From Aureimonas endophytica (lineage in GTDB: Bacteria > Pseudomonadota > Alphaproteobacteria > Rhizobiales > Rhizobiaceae), in the NCBI RefSeq assembly GCF_014642635.1, contig NZ_BMIQ01000009.1, forward strand, positions 161,049 through 225,048: DNA of 64,000 nt, written 5' to 3'. The notes below the pieces were generated by a model, which saw only the letters and a program-made list of their open reading frames with translations, did no database searches and had not been told where the DNA came from. Below, piece after piece: positions 1 to 9,464 of the stretch (positions within the stretch are counted from its first letter, which is position 1; each line of letters opens with the position of its first letter). The position numbers and the translations under genes were made by a program.

Positions 1-331
1 GCTCCTGCTCGCGCGAAAAGGCGGCCATGGAATGTTCGAGGAAGGTCGGCACCACCATCTGCATCTGGTCGCCGTAGAAGCGGATGAGCTGGCGCAGGAA
101 GGCGATCGGCATCATGTTCTGCCCGACCTTGTTCTCCTGCTCGAAGATGATCTGGGTCAGGACCGAATGGGTGATGTCCTCGCCCGTCTTGGCGTCCTGG
201 ACGATGAATTCCTCGTTCGTCTTCACCATCGCGGCGAGATTCTCCAGCGTCACATAGGTGCTGGTTCCCGTATTGTAGAGACGCCGATTGGCGTATTTCT
301 TGATGACGGTGATCTCCGCGGGCTTGGACAT
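1..331 (-). CDS. phaR: PHB synthesis repressor PhaR, N-terminal part (runs off the window)
   Basis: The first 110 residues of the polyhydroxyalkanoate synthesis repressor are visible, read leftwards off the window edge. The stretch TVIKKYANRRLYNTGTSTYV near residues 8-27 is the hallmark of the PHB/PHA accumulation regulator DNA-binding domain. It is followed by an FLRQLIRFYGDQMQ region typical of the second accumulation domain. The family senses PHB and represses phasin and synthesis genes. I chose the ATG at 331 because AAGAAGG lies just upstream and family members begin there; an in-frame ATG at 397 would add 22 residues without family support. The divergent phaA and phaB confirm the context. 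The C-terminus lies outside the window. Confidence 0.93.
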   Translation of the reverse strand, partial: MSKPAEITVIKKYANRRLYNTGTSTYVTLENLAAMVKTNEEFIVQDAKTGEDITHSVLTQIIFEQENKVGQNMMPIAFLRQLIRFYGDQMQMVVPTFLEHSMAAFSREQE

Positions 332-553
332 CGGGACCTTCTTTTCCTGCCAGCGGTCGGTGCCGGTGCGTTGCAGTGCGAAGTCGAGCATAGGCATATT
401 TTTCCGCATGCGCCAAACCTGCGCGATTGATAAATTGGTGAAAAATCGCCGCGTCTGGCTTATCTGCGGTTGAGACGCGATAAGAATCGAACGCTTCGCC
501 GATTCTCGACCCCGAATGCGGCGTGCGCCGGAACGAATGGGAAGGAAAGCATC
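332..553. promoter_or_regulatory. phaR/phaA divergent intergenic region
   Basis: These 222 bases separate the divergent phaR and phaA genes and must hold both promoters. The part around 390-470 is noticeably more A+T-rich than the flanks. I could not assign convincing -35/-10 hexamers or a PhaR operator. The phaA ribosome site GGAAGGAAAG lies at the right end. That the region is regulatory is inferred from gene arrangement. Confidence 0.4.
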
Positions 554-1737
<1,184 letters not shown>

Positions 1738-1738
<1 letters not shown>

Positions 1739-2061
1739 TGCGCTCGCTCGCCCCCTTCGCCGCGCTTCTCGCCCTGGCGCTGCTGATGCCGGAACCGGCG
1801 GCGGCCGCGACCGTCTGCAGCAACGTGCGCGCCGGCAAGGTGATGAAGCGCGTCTGCTCGGTCGGTCAGACCTCCAGCCAGAGGAACGGCACCACGGTTC
1901 GCGGCATCAACACGGCCGACGGGACCAGCAGCAACGCCAATGGCAGCGGCACCGGCGTCGGGACCGGCGGCGCCAGCGGACGCGGAGGCTCGGTGTCCAA
2001 CCAGACGGGCGTCAGCTCCTCCTGCATTTCGGGCGGACTGCGCGTCACGAATTGCAATTGA
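1738..2061 (+). CDS. Small secreted Gly/Ser/Asn-rich protein between phaA and phaB
   Basis: A 107-residue protein whose ATG overlaps the phaA stop by one base, implying translational coupling. Residues 1-23 form a clear signal peptide (hydrophobic leucine/alanine core, AAAA before the mature part). The mature chain holds four cysteines, two near the start (about residues 27 and 40) and two near the end, flanking a glycine-, serine- and asparagine-rich low-complexity stretch; this arrangement could form disulfides in the periplasm. I do not recognise a family. Signal peptide and coupling support a real gene, but its position inside a PHB operon is not explained by PHB chemistry. Confidence 0.7.
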
Positions 2062-2099
2062 TCCTTTATTTTCAGTGAGTTTTTAAGCGGGAGGAAGGC

Positions 2100-2825
2100 A
2101 TGGCAAGGGTTGCGGTCGTCACGGGCGGCACGCGCGGCATCGGCGCGTCCATCGCCAAGGCATTGAAGGGCGCCGGCTATGCCGTCGCCGTGAACTATGC
2201 GGGCAACGAGGAGGCGGCCAACGCCTTCCGCGACGAGACGGGAATCGCCGTCTACAAATGGGACGTCGGCAGCTACGAGGCCTGCAAGAGCGGCCTCGCG
2301 GCGGTGGAGGCCGATCTCGGCCCGGTCGACATCCTGGTCAACAATGCCGGCATCACGCGGGACGCGATGTTCCACAAGATGACGCCGGACCAGTGGAACG
2401 CGGTGATCAACACCAATCTCAACGGCCTCTTCAACATGACGCATCCGGTCTGGACCGGCATGCGCGACCGCAAGTTCGGCCGCATCATCAACATCTCCTC
2501 GATCAACGGCCAGAAGGGGCAGGCCGGCCAGGCGAACTATTCCGCCGCCAAGGCCGGCGATATCGGCTTCACCAAGGCGCTGGCGCAGGAGGGCGCGCGC
2601 GCCGGGATCACCGTCAATGTCGTCTGCCCCGGCTATATCGGCACCGAGATGGTGCGGGCGATCGACGAGAAGGTGCTGGCCGAGCGCATCCTGCCGCTCA
2701 TCCCCGTCGGCCGGCTCGGCGAGCCGGAGGAGATCGCGCGCTGCGTTCTCTTCCTCGCCTCCGACGAGGCGGGCTTCATCACCGGCGCCACGCTGTCGGC
2801 CAATGGCGGGCAGTATCTCGCCTGA
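2100..2825 (+). CDS. phaB: Acetoacetyl-CoA reductase
   Basis: A 241-residue short-chain dehydrogenase that reduces acetoacetyl-CoA to (R)-3-hydroxybutyryl-CoA with NADPH, supplying PHB synthase. The Rossmann motif TGGTRGIG sits at residues 8-15, NNAG at 81-84, and the catalytic set is Ser134, Tyr147 and Lys151 (YSAAK). The sequence INGQKGQAGQANYSAAKAG is characteristic of PhaB rather than FabG. GGGAGGAAGGC lies just before the ATG. It follows phaA in the same direction, and phaC is not in this window, as is usual in Rhizobiales where phaC lies elsewhere. Confidence 0.96.
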   Translation: MARVAVVTGGTRGIGASIAKALKGAGYAVAVNYAGNEEAANAFRDETGIAVYKWDVGSYEACKSGLAAVEADLGPVDILVNNAGITRDAMFHKMTPDQWNAVINTNLNGLFNMTHPVWTGMRDRKFGRIINISSINGQKGQAGQANYSAAKAGDIGFTKALAQEGARAGITVNVVCPGYIGTEMVRAIDEKVLAERILPLIPVGRLGEPEEIARCVLFLASDEAGFITGATLSANGGQYLA

Positions 2826-2904
2826 GGCCTGACGGTTCCGCCCTAACGAAGCTTCGGGCGCCGGTCTTCCAAGAGAGGGGCCGGCGTCCCACATAGTTCG
2901 CGAC

Positions 2905-5900
2905 ATGATCGATCGCCGCACCTCGCCGGACGTCGTCCGTTTCGACGGAACCAACGTCACCGCCGTTCTCGGCCCCACCAATACCGGCAAGACCTTCTAC
3001 GCGATCGAGCGGATGATCGCCCATTCGTCGGGCGTCATCGGCCTGCCGCTGCGGCTCCTCGCCCGCGAGGTCTATACGCGGCTGGTGGAGCGGGTCGGCG
3101 TGTCGCAGGTGGCGCTCGTCACCGGCGAGGAGAAGATCCGCCCGCCGAACGCCCGCTTCCATGTCTGCACCGTGGAGGCCATGCCGCAGAAGACGGATGC
3201 CGCCTTCGTCGCCATCGACGAGGTGCAGCTCGGCGCCGATCTCGAACGCGGCCATGTCTTCACCGACCGCATTCTCCACACGCGCGGCCGCGAGGAGACG
3301 CTGCTGCTCGGCGCCTCCACCATGCGCGGCGTCCTCGAGCGGCTCCTGTCTGGCGCGACCTTCGTCACCCGCCCGCGCATGTCGCAGCTGCTCTATGCCG
3401 GCTCGAAGAAGACGACCCGCCTGCCGCGCCGCTCGGCCATCGTCGCCTTCTCGGCCGACGAGGTCTATGCCATCGCCGAGCTCGTCCGCCGCCAGCGCGG
3501 CGGCGCGGCGGTGGTGCTGGGCGCGCTGAGCCCTCGCACCCGCAATTCCCAGGTCGAGCTCTACCAGTCCGGCGAGGTCGACTTCCTGATCGCCACCGAC
3601 GCGATCGGCATGGGCCTCAATCTCGACGTCGACCATGTCGCCTTCGCGCAGGACTGGAAGTTCGACGGCTTCCAGTATCGCCAGCTCAATGTCGCCGAGC
3701 TCGGCCAGATCGCCGGCCGCGCCGGCCGGCATGTGCGCGACGGGACCTTCGGCGTGACGGGCCAGGTCGATCCCTTCGCGCCCGAAGTCGTCGAGGCGCT
3801 GGAATCGCACAGCTTCCCGCCGGTGCGGAACCTGCAATGGCGCTCCTCCGCGCTCGACTTCTCCTCCGTCCGGGCGCTGCGCGACAGTCTCGACGCGCCG
3901 GCGCCCGTGCCGGAGCTGACGCGTTCGCTGCCGGCGGTCGACCAGCGGGCGCTCGAACAGGTCGTTCAGGACAAGGGCGTCGCCGAACGGGCGAGCGGCG
4001 CGGCGCGCGTCGCCCTTCTCTGGGAAGCCTGCAAGCTGCCGGACTATCGCCGCATCGCCCCCGCCCAGCATGCCGAGATCATCGCCACGATCTATCGCGA
4101 CCTCGCCGACAACGGCCATGTCGCGGAGGACTACATGGCCGCCGAGGTGCAGCGGGCCGACCGGATGGAGGGCGACATCGACACGCTCTCGCGCCGGATC
4201 GCGGAAATCCGCACCTGGACCTATATTTCGCACCGGCCCGACTGGCTGGCCGATCCGACACACTGGCAGCAAAAGACGCGCGACATCGAGGACCGTCTTT
4301 CCGACGCGCTGCACGAACGGTTGACGAAACGCTTCGTTGATCGCAGGACAAGCGTCCTGATGAAACGGCTGAGGGAGAAGGCCCTGATGGAAGCTGAAAT
4401 CGCCGCCGACGGCAGGGTCACGGTCGAGGGCCACCATGTCGGCGAGCTGCAGGGCTTCCGCTTCTCGCCCGACAGCCATGCCGAAGGGCCGGATGCCAAG
4501 GCGATCCGCGCGGCTGCGCAGAAGGGACTGGGATCGGAATTCGAGGCCCGGGCCGAGCGTTTCGCCAATGCGCCGAACGGCGATCTCGCCCTCGGCTCGG
4601 ACGCGCTGCTGCGTTGGCTGGGTGCGCCGATCGCCATGCTGACGGCGGGCGAATCGCCGCTGAAGCCGCGCCTCGTGCTCTTCGCCGACGAGCAGCTGAC
4701 GGGCCCCGCGCGCGATAAGGTCATGAACCGCGCCGATCGCTACGTGACCTTCCAGGTCTCGACGCTCCTGAAGCCGCTGGCCGATCTCCAGGGCGCCGAG
4801 GAGCTGAGCGGCACGGCGCGCGGCATCGCCTATCGCCTGGTCGAGAATTTCGGCCTGCTCCAGCGCCGCGAGGTCGCCGAGGAGATCCGCTCGCTCGACC
4901 AGGAGGCGCGGGCCGCGCTGCGGCGCCACGGCGTGCGCTTCGGCGCCTATCACATCTTCATCCCCGCTTTGGTGAAGCCCGCCCCGGCCAATCTGATGAC
5001 GCTGCTCTGGGCTATCGCCCATGACGGGCGCGAGAAGCCCGGCTTCGGCGACGTGACGCAGCTTCTCGCCACCGGCCGCACCTCGGCCGTGGCCGATGCG
5101 GGCTTCGACCCGGTCTTCTATGCGCTGGCCGGCTACCGCCTGCTCGGCCGCCGCGCGGTGCGCGTCGACATCCTGGAGCGCCTCGCCGATCTCATCCGGC
5201 CGGCGCTTGCCTGGAAGCCCGGCGCCGCCAAGCGCCCCGAGGGCGGCTATGACGGCTCGCAGTTCATCGCCACCCCGGCGATGATGTCGATTCTCGGCGC
5301 CACGGCCGACGACATGGAGGAGATCCTGAAGGGTCTCGGCTACCGGTCGCAGGGCGTCGATGCCGAAGAGGTGACGAAGACCCTGGCGCGTCTCGACGAC
5401 GAGGCGGCGCGGGCCGCTCTCGCCGCGAAGGCGGAAGCCGCCGCTGCCGTAGCCACCGCGTCTTCGCCGGAAGCCGACGAGACGCCGGCCGCCAGCGAGG
5501 CCGAGTCGGTGATCGCGACGGACGAACCGGCCTCGGCCGAGACCGAGGTTTCCGCCGAGGACGCGACGACCGCCGAAGAAGTCGAGACGGCTTCGGAGCC
5601 TGCCGGCGATGCCGTGCCGGCCGAGACGCCGGCCGCCGAACCGGCGAGCGAAGCGGCGGAACCGGCGGACGAGGCCGTCGAACCGGTGGCCGAGCCTGTC
5701 GCGGCCGAGCCGGCGCCCGTCGCCGAGGCGGCGGAGCTCGCGCCGGTGGAAGAACCCGCCGAAGCGGAAGCCGCCGCGGTCGCGCCGGACGGCACGGCGG
5801 AGGACAAGCCGGCCGAGCCGCCGAAGCTCATCCAGGTCTGGCGGCCGGGCGGCCGGCATGACGGGCGCAGCCGCGAGGGCGCGCGCCACGGCAACCGTCC

Positions 5901-6270
5901 GAACCATCGCCAGGAGGCCGGCGCCGGCCACCGTTCGCGCCGGCCGCACGGCCAGGGCGGCGAGGCGCAGGGCGCGCCGGCCGAAGGGCAGGGCGCCGCG
6001 CCGCGCCGCGACGAGCAGCGCGCCTTCCAGAAGCGTCCGCCCTTCCCGAAGAAGGGTGGGGACGGCGAGGGGCGCGGCGCCGGCAACCGGCCGGGCGGCG
6101 GTGAGCGGCATCGCGGCCGGCCGGAGGGCGAGCGTAAGCCCGGCGGCGCGCCGGCGGGCGAGCCACGCCGCTTCGATAAGCCGCAAGGCCAGCCGCCGAA
6201 GCCGAGGGCGATCGATCCCGACTCGCCCTTCGCCAAGCTCGCCGCGCTGCGCGACAAGCTCGGCAAGTAA
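2905..6270 (+). CDS. SUV3-like superfamily 2 RNA helicase with long disordered tail
   Basis: A 1121-residue helicase. Motif I is GPTNTGKT (residues 23-30), motif II is DEVQ beginning at Asp105, and motif VI is QIAGRAGRH. The DEVQ box and the PTNTGKT loop place it with the SUV3/MgpS-type helicases found throughout alphaproteobacteria, thought to remodel RNA. The helicase and its accessory domain end near residue 835. A Glu/Ala/Pro-rich acidic segment follows to about 965, then a strongly basic Arg/Gly/His/Gln-rich tail to about 1100 that probably binds RNA, and a short ending (SPFAKLAALRDKL). An S4-domain gene follows after 8 bases. The start has a poor ribosome site, but homologous sequence begins immediately. 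Confidence 0.88.
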   Translation: MIDRRTSPDVVRFDGTNVTAVLGPTNTGKTFYAIERMIAHSSGVIGLPLRLLAREVYTRLVERVGVSQVALVTGEEKIRPPNARFHVCTVEAMPQKTDAAFVAIDEVQLGADLERGHVFTDRILHTRGREETLLLGASTMRGVLERLLSGATFVTRPRMSQLLYAGSKKTTRLPRRSAIVAFSADEVYAIAELVRRQRGGAAVVLGALSPRTRNSQVELYQSGEVDFLIATDAIGMGLNLDVDHVAFAQDWKFDGFQYRQLNVAELGQIAGRAGRHVRDGTFGVTGQVDPFAPEVVEALESHSFPPVRNLQWRSSALDFSSVRALRDSLDAPAPVPELTRSLPAVDQRALEQVVQDKGVAERASGAARVALLWEACKLPDYRRIAPAQHAEIIATIYRDLADNGHVAEDYMAAEVQRADRMEGDIDTLSRRIAEIRTWTYISHRPDWLADPTHWQQKTRDIEDRLSDALHERLTKRFVDRRTSVLMKRLREKALMEAEIAADGRVTVEGHHVGELQGFRFSPDSHAEGPDAKAIRAAAQKGLGSEFEARAERFANAPNGDLALGSDALLRWLGAPIAMLTAGESPLKPRLVLFADEQLTGPARDKVMNRADRYVTFQVSTLLKPLADLQGAEELSGTARGIAYRLVENFGLLQRREVAEEIRSLDQEARAALRRHGVRFGAYHIFIPALVKPAPANLMTLLWAIAHDGREKPGFGDVTQLLATGRTSAVADAGFDPVFYALAGYRLLGRRAVRVDILERLADLIRPALAWKPGAAKRPEGGYDGSQFIATPAMMSILGATADDMEEILKGLGYRSQGVDAEEVTKTLARLDDEAARAALAAKAEAAAAVATASSPEADETPAASEAESVIATDEPASAETEVSAEDATTAEEVETASEPAGDAVPAETPAAEPASEAAEPADEAVEPVAEPVAAEPAPVAEAAELAPVEEPAEAEAAAVAPDGTAEDKPAEPPKLIQVWRPGGRHDGRSREGARHGNRPNHRQEAGAGHRSRRPHGQGGEAQGAPAEGQGAAPRRDEQRAFQKRPPFPKKGGDGEGRGAGNRPGGGERHRGRPEGERKPGGAPAGEPRRFDKPQGQPPKPRAIDPDSPFAKLAALRDKLGK

Positions 6271-6278
6271 TCGACCCG

Positions 6279-6578
6279 ATGACGGGCGAGGCGCAGCGCA
6301 TCGACAAGTGGCTGTTCTTCGCCCGCATCGTGAAATCGCGCAGCCTCGCCCAGAAGCTGGCTGTTTCCGGCGCCGTGCGGGTCAATCGCGAGAAGATCGC
6401 CAGCGCCTCGCGGCTCGTCCGCCCCGGCGACGTCCTGACGCTCGCCATGCCGCGCGAGATCCGCGTGTTGCGCATTCTCGACGCCGGCGAGCGGCGCGGG
6501 CCGGCGCCCGAGGCGCGGCAGCTCTACGAGGATCTCGGCACCCCGTCGGCCGCCCCCGACGGCGGCGAGGGGGCGTAA
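6279..6578 (+). CDS. S4-domain RNA-binding protein (Hsp15-like)
   Basis: A 99-residue protein with an S4 RNA-binding fold over residues 7-55 (QRIDKWLFFARIVKSRSLAQ, then VRVNREKI and VRPGDVLTL). This matches the Hsp15/HslR family, whose E. coli member rescues stalled 50S subunits carrying nascent peptidyl-tRNA. The short C-terminus is Glu/Pro/Gly rich and lacks the long basic helix of E. coli Hsp15. It starts 8 bases after the SUV3-like helicase, an arrangement common in Rhizobiales, and is likely translated from the same mRNA. The general function is well supported; the exact ribosomal role is inferred. Confidence 0.87.
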   Translation: MTGEAQRIDKWLFFARIVKSRSLAQKLAVSGAVRVNREKIASASRLVRPGDVLTLAMPREIRVLRILDAGERRGPAPEARQLYEDLGTPSAAPDGGEGA

Positions 6579-6766
6579 AAGGAAACGGCTTTGCGCATCC
6601 GGCCCCGCGCGCGGTGGCCTTTGCCCTTGCAGGCCCCCGCCGCAGCCGCTAGGTCGAGGATCACGGGCGGAGAGGTCCCGCCGCGAGCCTCCCGCCGCGC
6701 CACGCCTTCCGCAGGAACATCGGGTTCGCCGGCCGGAGGCCGCCGGGTCCCATCGCCGAGGACAGC

Positions 6767-7108
6767 ATGACCTACGTCGTCACCGACAACTGCATCAAGT
6801 GCAAATACATGGACTGCGTCGAGGTCTGTCCGGTGGATTGCTTCTACGAAGGCGAGAACATGCTCGTCATCCACCCGGACGAGTGCATCGATTGCGGTGT
6901 CTGCGAGCCGGAATGCCCGGCCGAGGCGATCAAGCCCGACACCGAGCCGAATCTCGACAAATGGCTGAAGATCAACGCCGATTACGCGGTGCAATGGCCC
7001 AATATCGCCATCAAGCGCGACGCGCCGGCCGATGCCAAGACCTATGACGGCGAAACGGGGAAGTTCGAGAAGTACTTCTCGGCCGAGCCCGGACAGGGCG
7101 ACGCCTGA
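6767..7108 (+). CDS. fdxA: Seven-iron ferredoxin FdxA
   Basis: A 113-residue soluble electron carrier. Cysteines 9, 17 and 50 fit the ligands of a [3Fe-4S] cluster, and 21, 40, 43 and 46 those of a [4Fe-4S] cluster, the spacing of Azotobacter-type ferredoxin I shifted by one residue. Cys12 and Cys25 are additional. The C-terminal half (residues 60-113) has the extended [14 protein letters not shown] segment typical of FdxA. The gene has its own 188-base upstream spacer and precedes carD. It is probably an essential electron carrier, though the redox partner cannot be read from the sequence. Confidence 0.96.
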   Translation: MTYVVTDNCIKCKYMDCVEVCPVDCFYEGENMLVIHPDECIDCGVCEPECPAEAIKPDTEPNLDKWLKINADYAVQWPNIAIKRDAPADAKTYDGETGKFEKYFSAEPGQGDA

Positions 7109-7134
7109 TTCGCTCGCCGCACAACGGATGACGA

Positions 7135-7167
7135 GGCGCCGGGAGGCCGAAGGGCCGGCCCGGTGCC
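7135..7167 (+). terminator. Possible fdxA terminator hairpin
   Basis: GGCGCCGGG at 7135-7143 pairs with CCCGGTGCC at 7159-7167 across a 15-base loop, 27 bases after the fdxA stop. No T-run follows, so it may be a stabilising or factor-dependent 3' end rather than a strong intrinsic terminator. Confidence 0.35.
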
Positions 7168-7269
7168 GCTGAATTTCAACGATATTTTAAGATTTTGCCG
7201 GTTCTGCCGGGTTGTTCGGGCCTTCCGGCCGATCTTTTGGCCGTCACGCGGCGCATGGGCGCACGCAGT

Positions 7270-7295
7270 CGCCGCAAAACTTGAATTTTGCGGCG
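7270..7295. repeat. Perfect 10-bp inverted repeat overlapping the carD promoter
   Basis: CGCCGCAAAA (7270-7279) and TTTTGCGGCG (7286-7295) are exact inverted repeats around the six bases CTTGAA. No T-run follows on either strand, so it does not look like a terminator. The right arm covers the end of the -35 box and the start of the spacer of the promoter below, the place where a repressor or activator dimer would bind. It could act as an operator; the regulator is unknown. Confidence 0.6.
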
Positions 7296-7309
7296 TAAGA
7301 GGGTATTAT
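7281..7309 (+). promoter_or_regulatory. Sigma-70-type promoter for carD
   Basis: TTGAAT (7281-7286) and TATTAT (7304-7309) are separated by exactly 17 bases and are close to the housekeeping consensus. The region is A+T-rich against a GC-rich background. Transcription would start near 7316, leaving about 250 untranslated bases before carD. The -35 box lies within the inverted repeat at 7270-7295. Confidence 0.6.
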
Positions 7310-7315
7310 TCCTGC

Positions 7316-7566
7316 AACAGTCGAGCGAAAAGCCTTGCCAGAAGGCTTCCCACCGCTTCGTAACCCTCTAGGGACGATCTGCCTTCCGCTTCCGCTATGC
7401 CGCTCCCCTCCCAGCGGGTGGCAGGCTTTTGGGCGAAAGGCATGTCCCCCTGGCGGGCGCGCTGTTGCTCCGTGGTCCGGAGCCGATGCAATCCGTGGTG
7501 CGAAGCACCGCCGCCCGTGTCTAGCGGCTGTCATGGCCGGGCACAACAGGGAGTTTAGGCAAGCGT
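7316..7566 (+). other. Long 5' leader of carD, no gene seen
   Basis: About 250 bases lie between the predicted start of transcription and the carD ATG. No plausible reading frame, tRNA or known RNA motif was found. Small hairpins are present, for example GGTGC-gaa-GCACC near 7500. It may be a structured leader, but nothing shows a ligand or function. Confidence 0.3.
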
Positions 7567-8160
7567 ATGACCTCCATTCAGAAGAAGTCGGTTTCGCAGC
7601 GTCCTTCCTTCAAGACGGGCGAGAGCATCGTGTATCCGGCCCATGGCGTCGGCCAGATCGTGGCGATCGAGGAGCAGATCGTCGCCGGCATGAAGCTCGA
7701 ACTGTTCGTGATCGATTTCGACAAGGATAAGATGCGGCTGAAGGTGCCCGTGGCGAAGGCCGAGAGCGTCGGCATGCGCAAATTGTCCGAGACCGATTTC
7801 GTCGAGCGCGCGCTGAAGGTCGTCCAGGGCCGCGCGCGCGTGAAGAAGACCATGTGGAGCCGCCGCGCGCAGGAATATGACGCCAAGATCAACTCGGGCG
7901 ACCTGATCCAGATCGCCGAGGTGGTGCGCGACCTCTATCGCGCCGAGAGCCAGCCGGAACAGTCCTATTCCGAGCGCCAGCTCTACGAGGCCGCCCTCGG
8001 CCGCATGGCGCGCGAACTGGCCGCCGTGCAGGAAGTCTCCGAGACCGAGGCCGTGCGCCTGATCGAGGTGAATCTCAACAAGGGCCCCCGCCGTGGCGTG
8101 AAGCCCGGCGACGAAGCCAATGACAGCGACGAGGCCGATGCCGAGGTCGAGGCGGCCTGA
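7567..8160 (+). CDS. CarD family transcriptional regulator (CdnL-like)
   Basis: A 197-residue regulator. Residues 14-75 form the CarD/TRCF-type RNA polymerase interaction domain (FKTGESIVYPAHGVGQIVAI). The helical C-terminal domain carries KTMWSRRAQEYDAKINSGDL, which in this family contacts promoter DNA next to the -10 box. CarD/CdnL proteins stabilise the open promoter complex, especially at rRNA and growth-related promoters. The last 30 residues are acidic. The ATG follows GGGAGTTTAGGCAAGCGT, a somewhat distant ribosome site. The gene has its own promoter and is followed by a strong intrinsic terminator, so it is monocistronic. Confidence 0.93.
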   Translation: MTSIQKKSVSQRPSFKTGESIVYPAHGVGQIVAIEEQIVAGMKLELFVIDFDKDKMRLKVPVAKAESVGMRKLSETDFVERALKVVQGRARVKKTMWSRRAQEYDAKINSGDLIQIAEVVRDLYRAESQPEQSYSERQLYEAALGRMARELAAVQEVSETEAVRLIEVNLNKGPRRGVKPGDEANDSDEADAEVEAA

Positions 8161-8188
8161 TCCCTCAGCGCCATCGCAACGCTTTCCG

Positions 8189-8219
8189 ATCGGCCGCGCC
8201 TCGCGCGGCCGATTTTTTT
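8189..8219 (+). terminator. Intrinsic terminator of carD
   Basis: ATCGGCCGCG (8189-8198) and CGCGGCCGAT (8204-8213) form a perfect 10-bp GC-rich stem with a five-base loop, followed directly by a run of seven T (8213-8219). It lies 28 bases after the carD stop and is the strongest intrinsic terminator I found in the window. Confidence 0.9.
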
Positions 8220-8378
8220 GTTCCGCCGAGTTTTGTTTCGCGCGACCGGACTTCGCCGCGCCCTTGCCGCTCCGGCGCTCCACGCTTTCGAAATTCGCGT
8301 TTGATAACAGTGCGATCCTTGTCGGGGCTTGCCTTTGGCGATCCTTGCGCCAACTCAACCGGAAAGTTTCACCCTGCG

Positions 8379-8404
8379 GGAACGTTTCCCCGCCTCCCCA
8401 CGTT
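8379..8404 (+). promoter_or_regulatory. EcfG (general stress response) promoter of the rpoH2-like gene
   Basis: GGAAC at 8379-8383, a 17-base spacer, and CGTT at 8401-8404 match the alphaproteobacterial EcfG/RpoE2 consensus GGAAC-N16/17-CGTT. It lies about 80 bases before the sigma gene ATG. In Sinorhizobium meliloti, rpoH2 is a known target of RpoE2, so match and context agree. Confidence 0.8.
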
Positions 8405-8486
8405 GTCTGTGAACAGATGCGTGCGCCTTCGCGGCGTCTTGCGCAGATGGGTCCCCAAAGACCCGCTCACAGCAATGGGGTTCGCT

Positions 8487-9353
8487 ATGAGATCTCAATC
8501 CGCACGCCGCACGATGATCCGAGCCGCCATGGCGGCCCCCTATCTCGAACGCGAGGAAGAGTACGAGCTGGCGGTGCGGTGGAAGGAGCAGCAGGACCAG
8601 GCGGCGCTCCACAAGATCACCTCGGCCCATATGCGCCTCGTCATCTCCATGGCCGCCAAGTTCCGGCATTTCGGCCTGCCGATGAACGATCTCATCCAGG
8701 AAGGTCATGTCGGCCTGTTGGAGGCCGCCGCCCGCTTCGAGCCGGAGCGCGAGGTGCGCTTCTCCACCTATGCGACATGGTGGATCCGCGCCTCGATCCA
8801 GGACTATATCCTGCGCAACTGGTCGATCGTGCGCGGCGGCACGTCCTCGGCCCAGAAGGCTCTGTTCTTCAATCTCCGCCGGCTGCGCGCCCGCCTCAGC
8901 CAGGGGTCGGAGAGCCTTTCCAGCGCCGACATGTATCGCGAGATCGCGACCGCGCTGAAGGTTTCGGAAGGCGATGTCGCGCTGATGGATTCCCGCTTGT
9001 CCGGCCCGGATTCCTCGCTGAACGCGCCGCTGCTCGAAGACGATTCCGGCAGCGCCGACCGGCAGGACTTCCTCGTCGCCAACGATCCCTTGCCGGACGA
9101 GATGGTCTCCAATTCGATCGACGAGGAGCGCCGGGTGACCTGGCTCAACTCCGCGCTCGACGTGCTCAGCGATCGCGAATTGAAGATCATCCGCGAGCGC
9201 CGGCTGCAGGACGAGGGCGAGACGCTGGAGGCGCTCGGCACCAAGCTCGGCATTTCCAAGGAGCGCGTCCGCCAGATCGAGACCCGTGCCCTGGAAAAGC
9301 TGCGCGCCGCCCTCCTCACCGCCATTCCGGACCAGACCGCCTTCGTCAGCTGA
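8487..9353 (+). CDS. rpoH2: RpoH2-like heat-shock family sigma factor
   Basis: A 288-residue sigma-70 family protein of the RpoH group. Region 2 includes LPMNDLIQEGHVGLLEAAARF and FSTYATWWIRASIQDYILRNW. The RpoH box appears as QKALFFNLRR, and region 4 as LSDRELKIIRERRL then LGTKLGISKERVRQIETRAL. The N-terminus IRAAMAAPYLEREEEYELA resembles rhizobial RpoH2 more than RpoH1. The frame is open from 8301; I chose ATG 8487 because GGGG lies 7 bases upstream and family homology begins there, with ATG 8475 as alternative. The upstream EcfG promoter points to stress-induced expression. Calling it RpoH2 rather than RpoH1 is inference from the N-terminus and promoter. Confidence 0.9.
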   Translation: MRSQSARRTMIRAAMAAPYLEREEEYELAVRWKEQQDQAALHKITSAHMRLVISMAAKFRHFGLPMNDLIQEGHVGLLEAAARFEPEREVRFSTYATWWIRASIQDYILRNWSIVRGGTSSAQKALFFNLRRLRARLSQGSESLSSADMYREIATALKVSEGDVALMDSRLSGPDSSLNAPLLEDDSGSADRQDFLVANDPLPDEMVSNSIDEERRVTWLNSALDVLSDRELKIIRERRLQDEGETLEALGTKLGISKERVRQIETRALEKLRAALLTAIPDQTAFVS

Positions 9354-9464
9354 AAGTTTGGTTCCGTCTCTTTGTCAGAGCCTGAACGGGTCGGTCGCGA
9401 CCGGTCCGCCGATCGGGAGGGAGACTGGCGGCCGACAGTCTTCCACGCCTATCTTCCGGCTGCG

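Noticed and set aside
2779-6186. A 1135-codon open frame antisense to the SUV3-like helicase
   Set aside because: It is a shadow produced by high GC at third codon positions; the product is an Arg/Gly/His-rich sequence without motifs, and the sense frame has clear helicase motifs.
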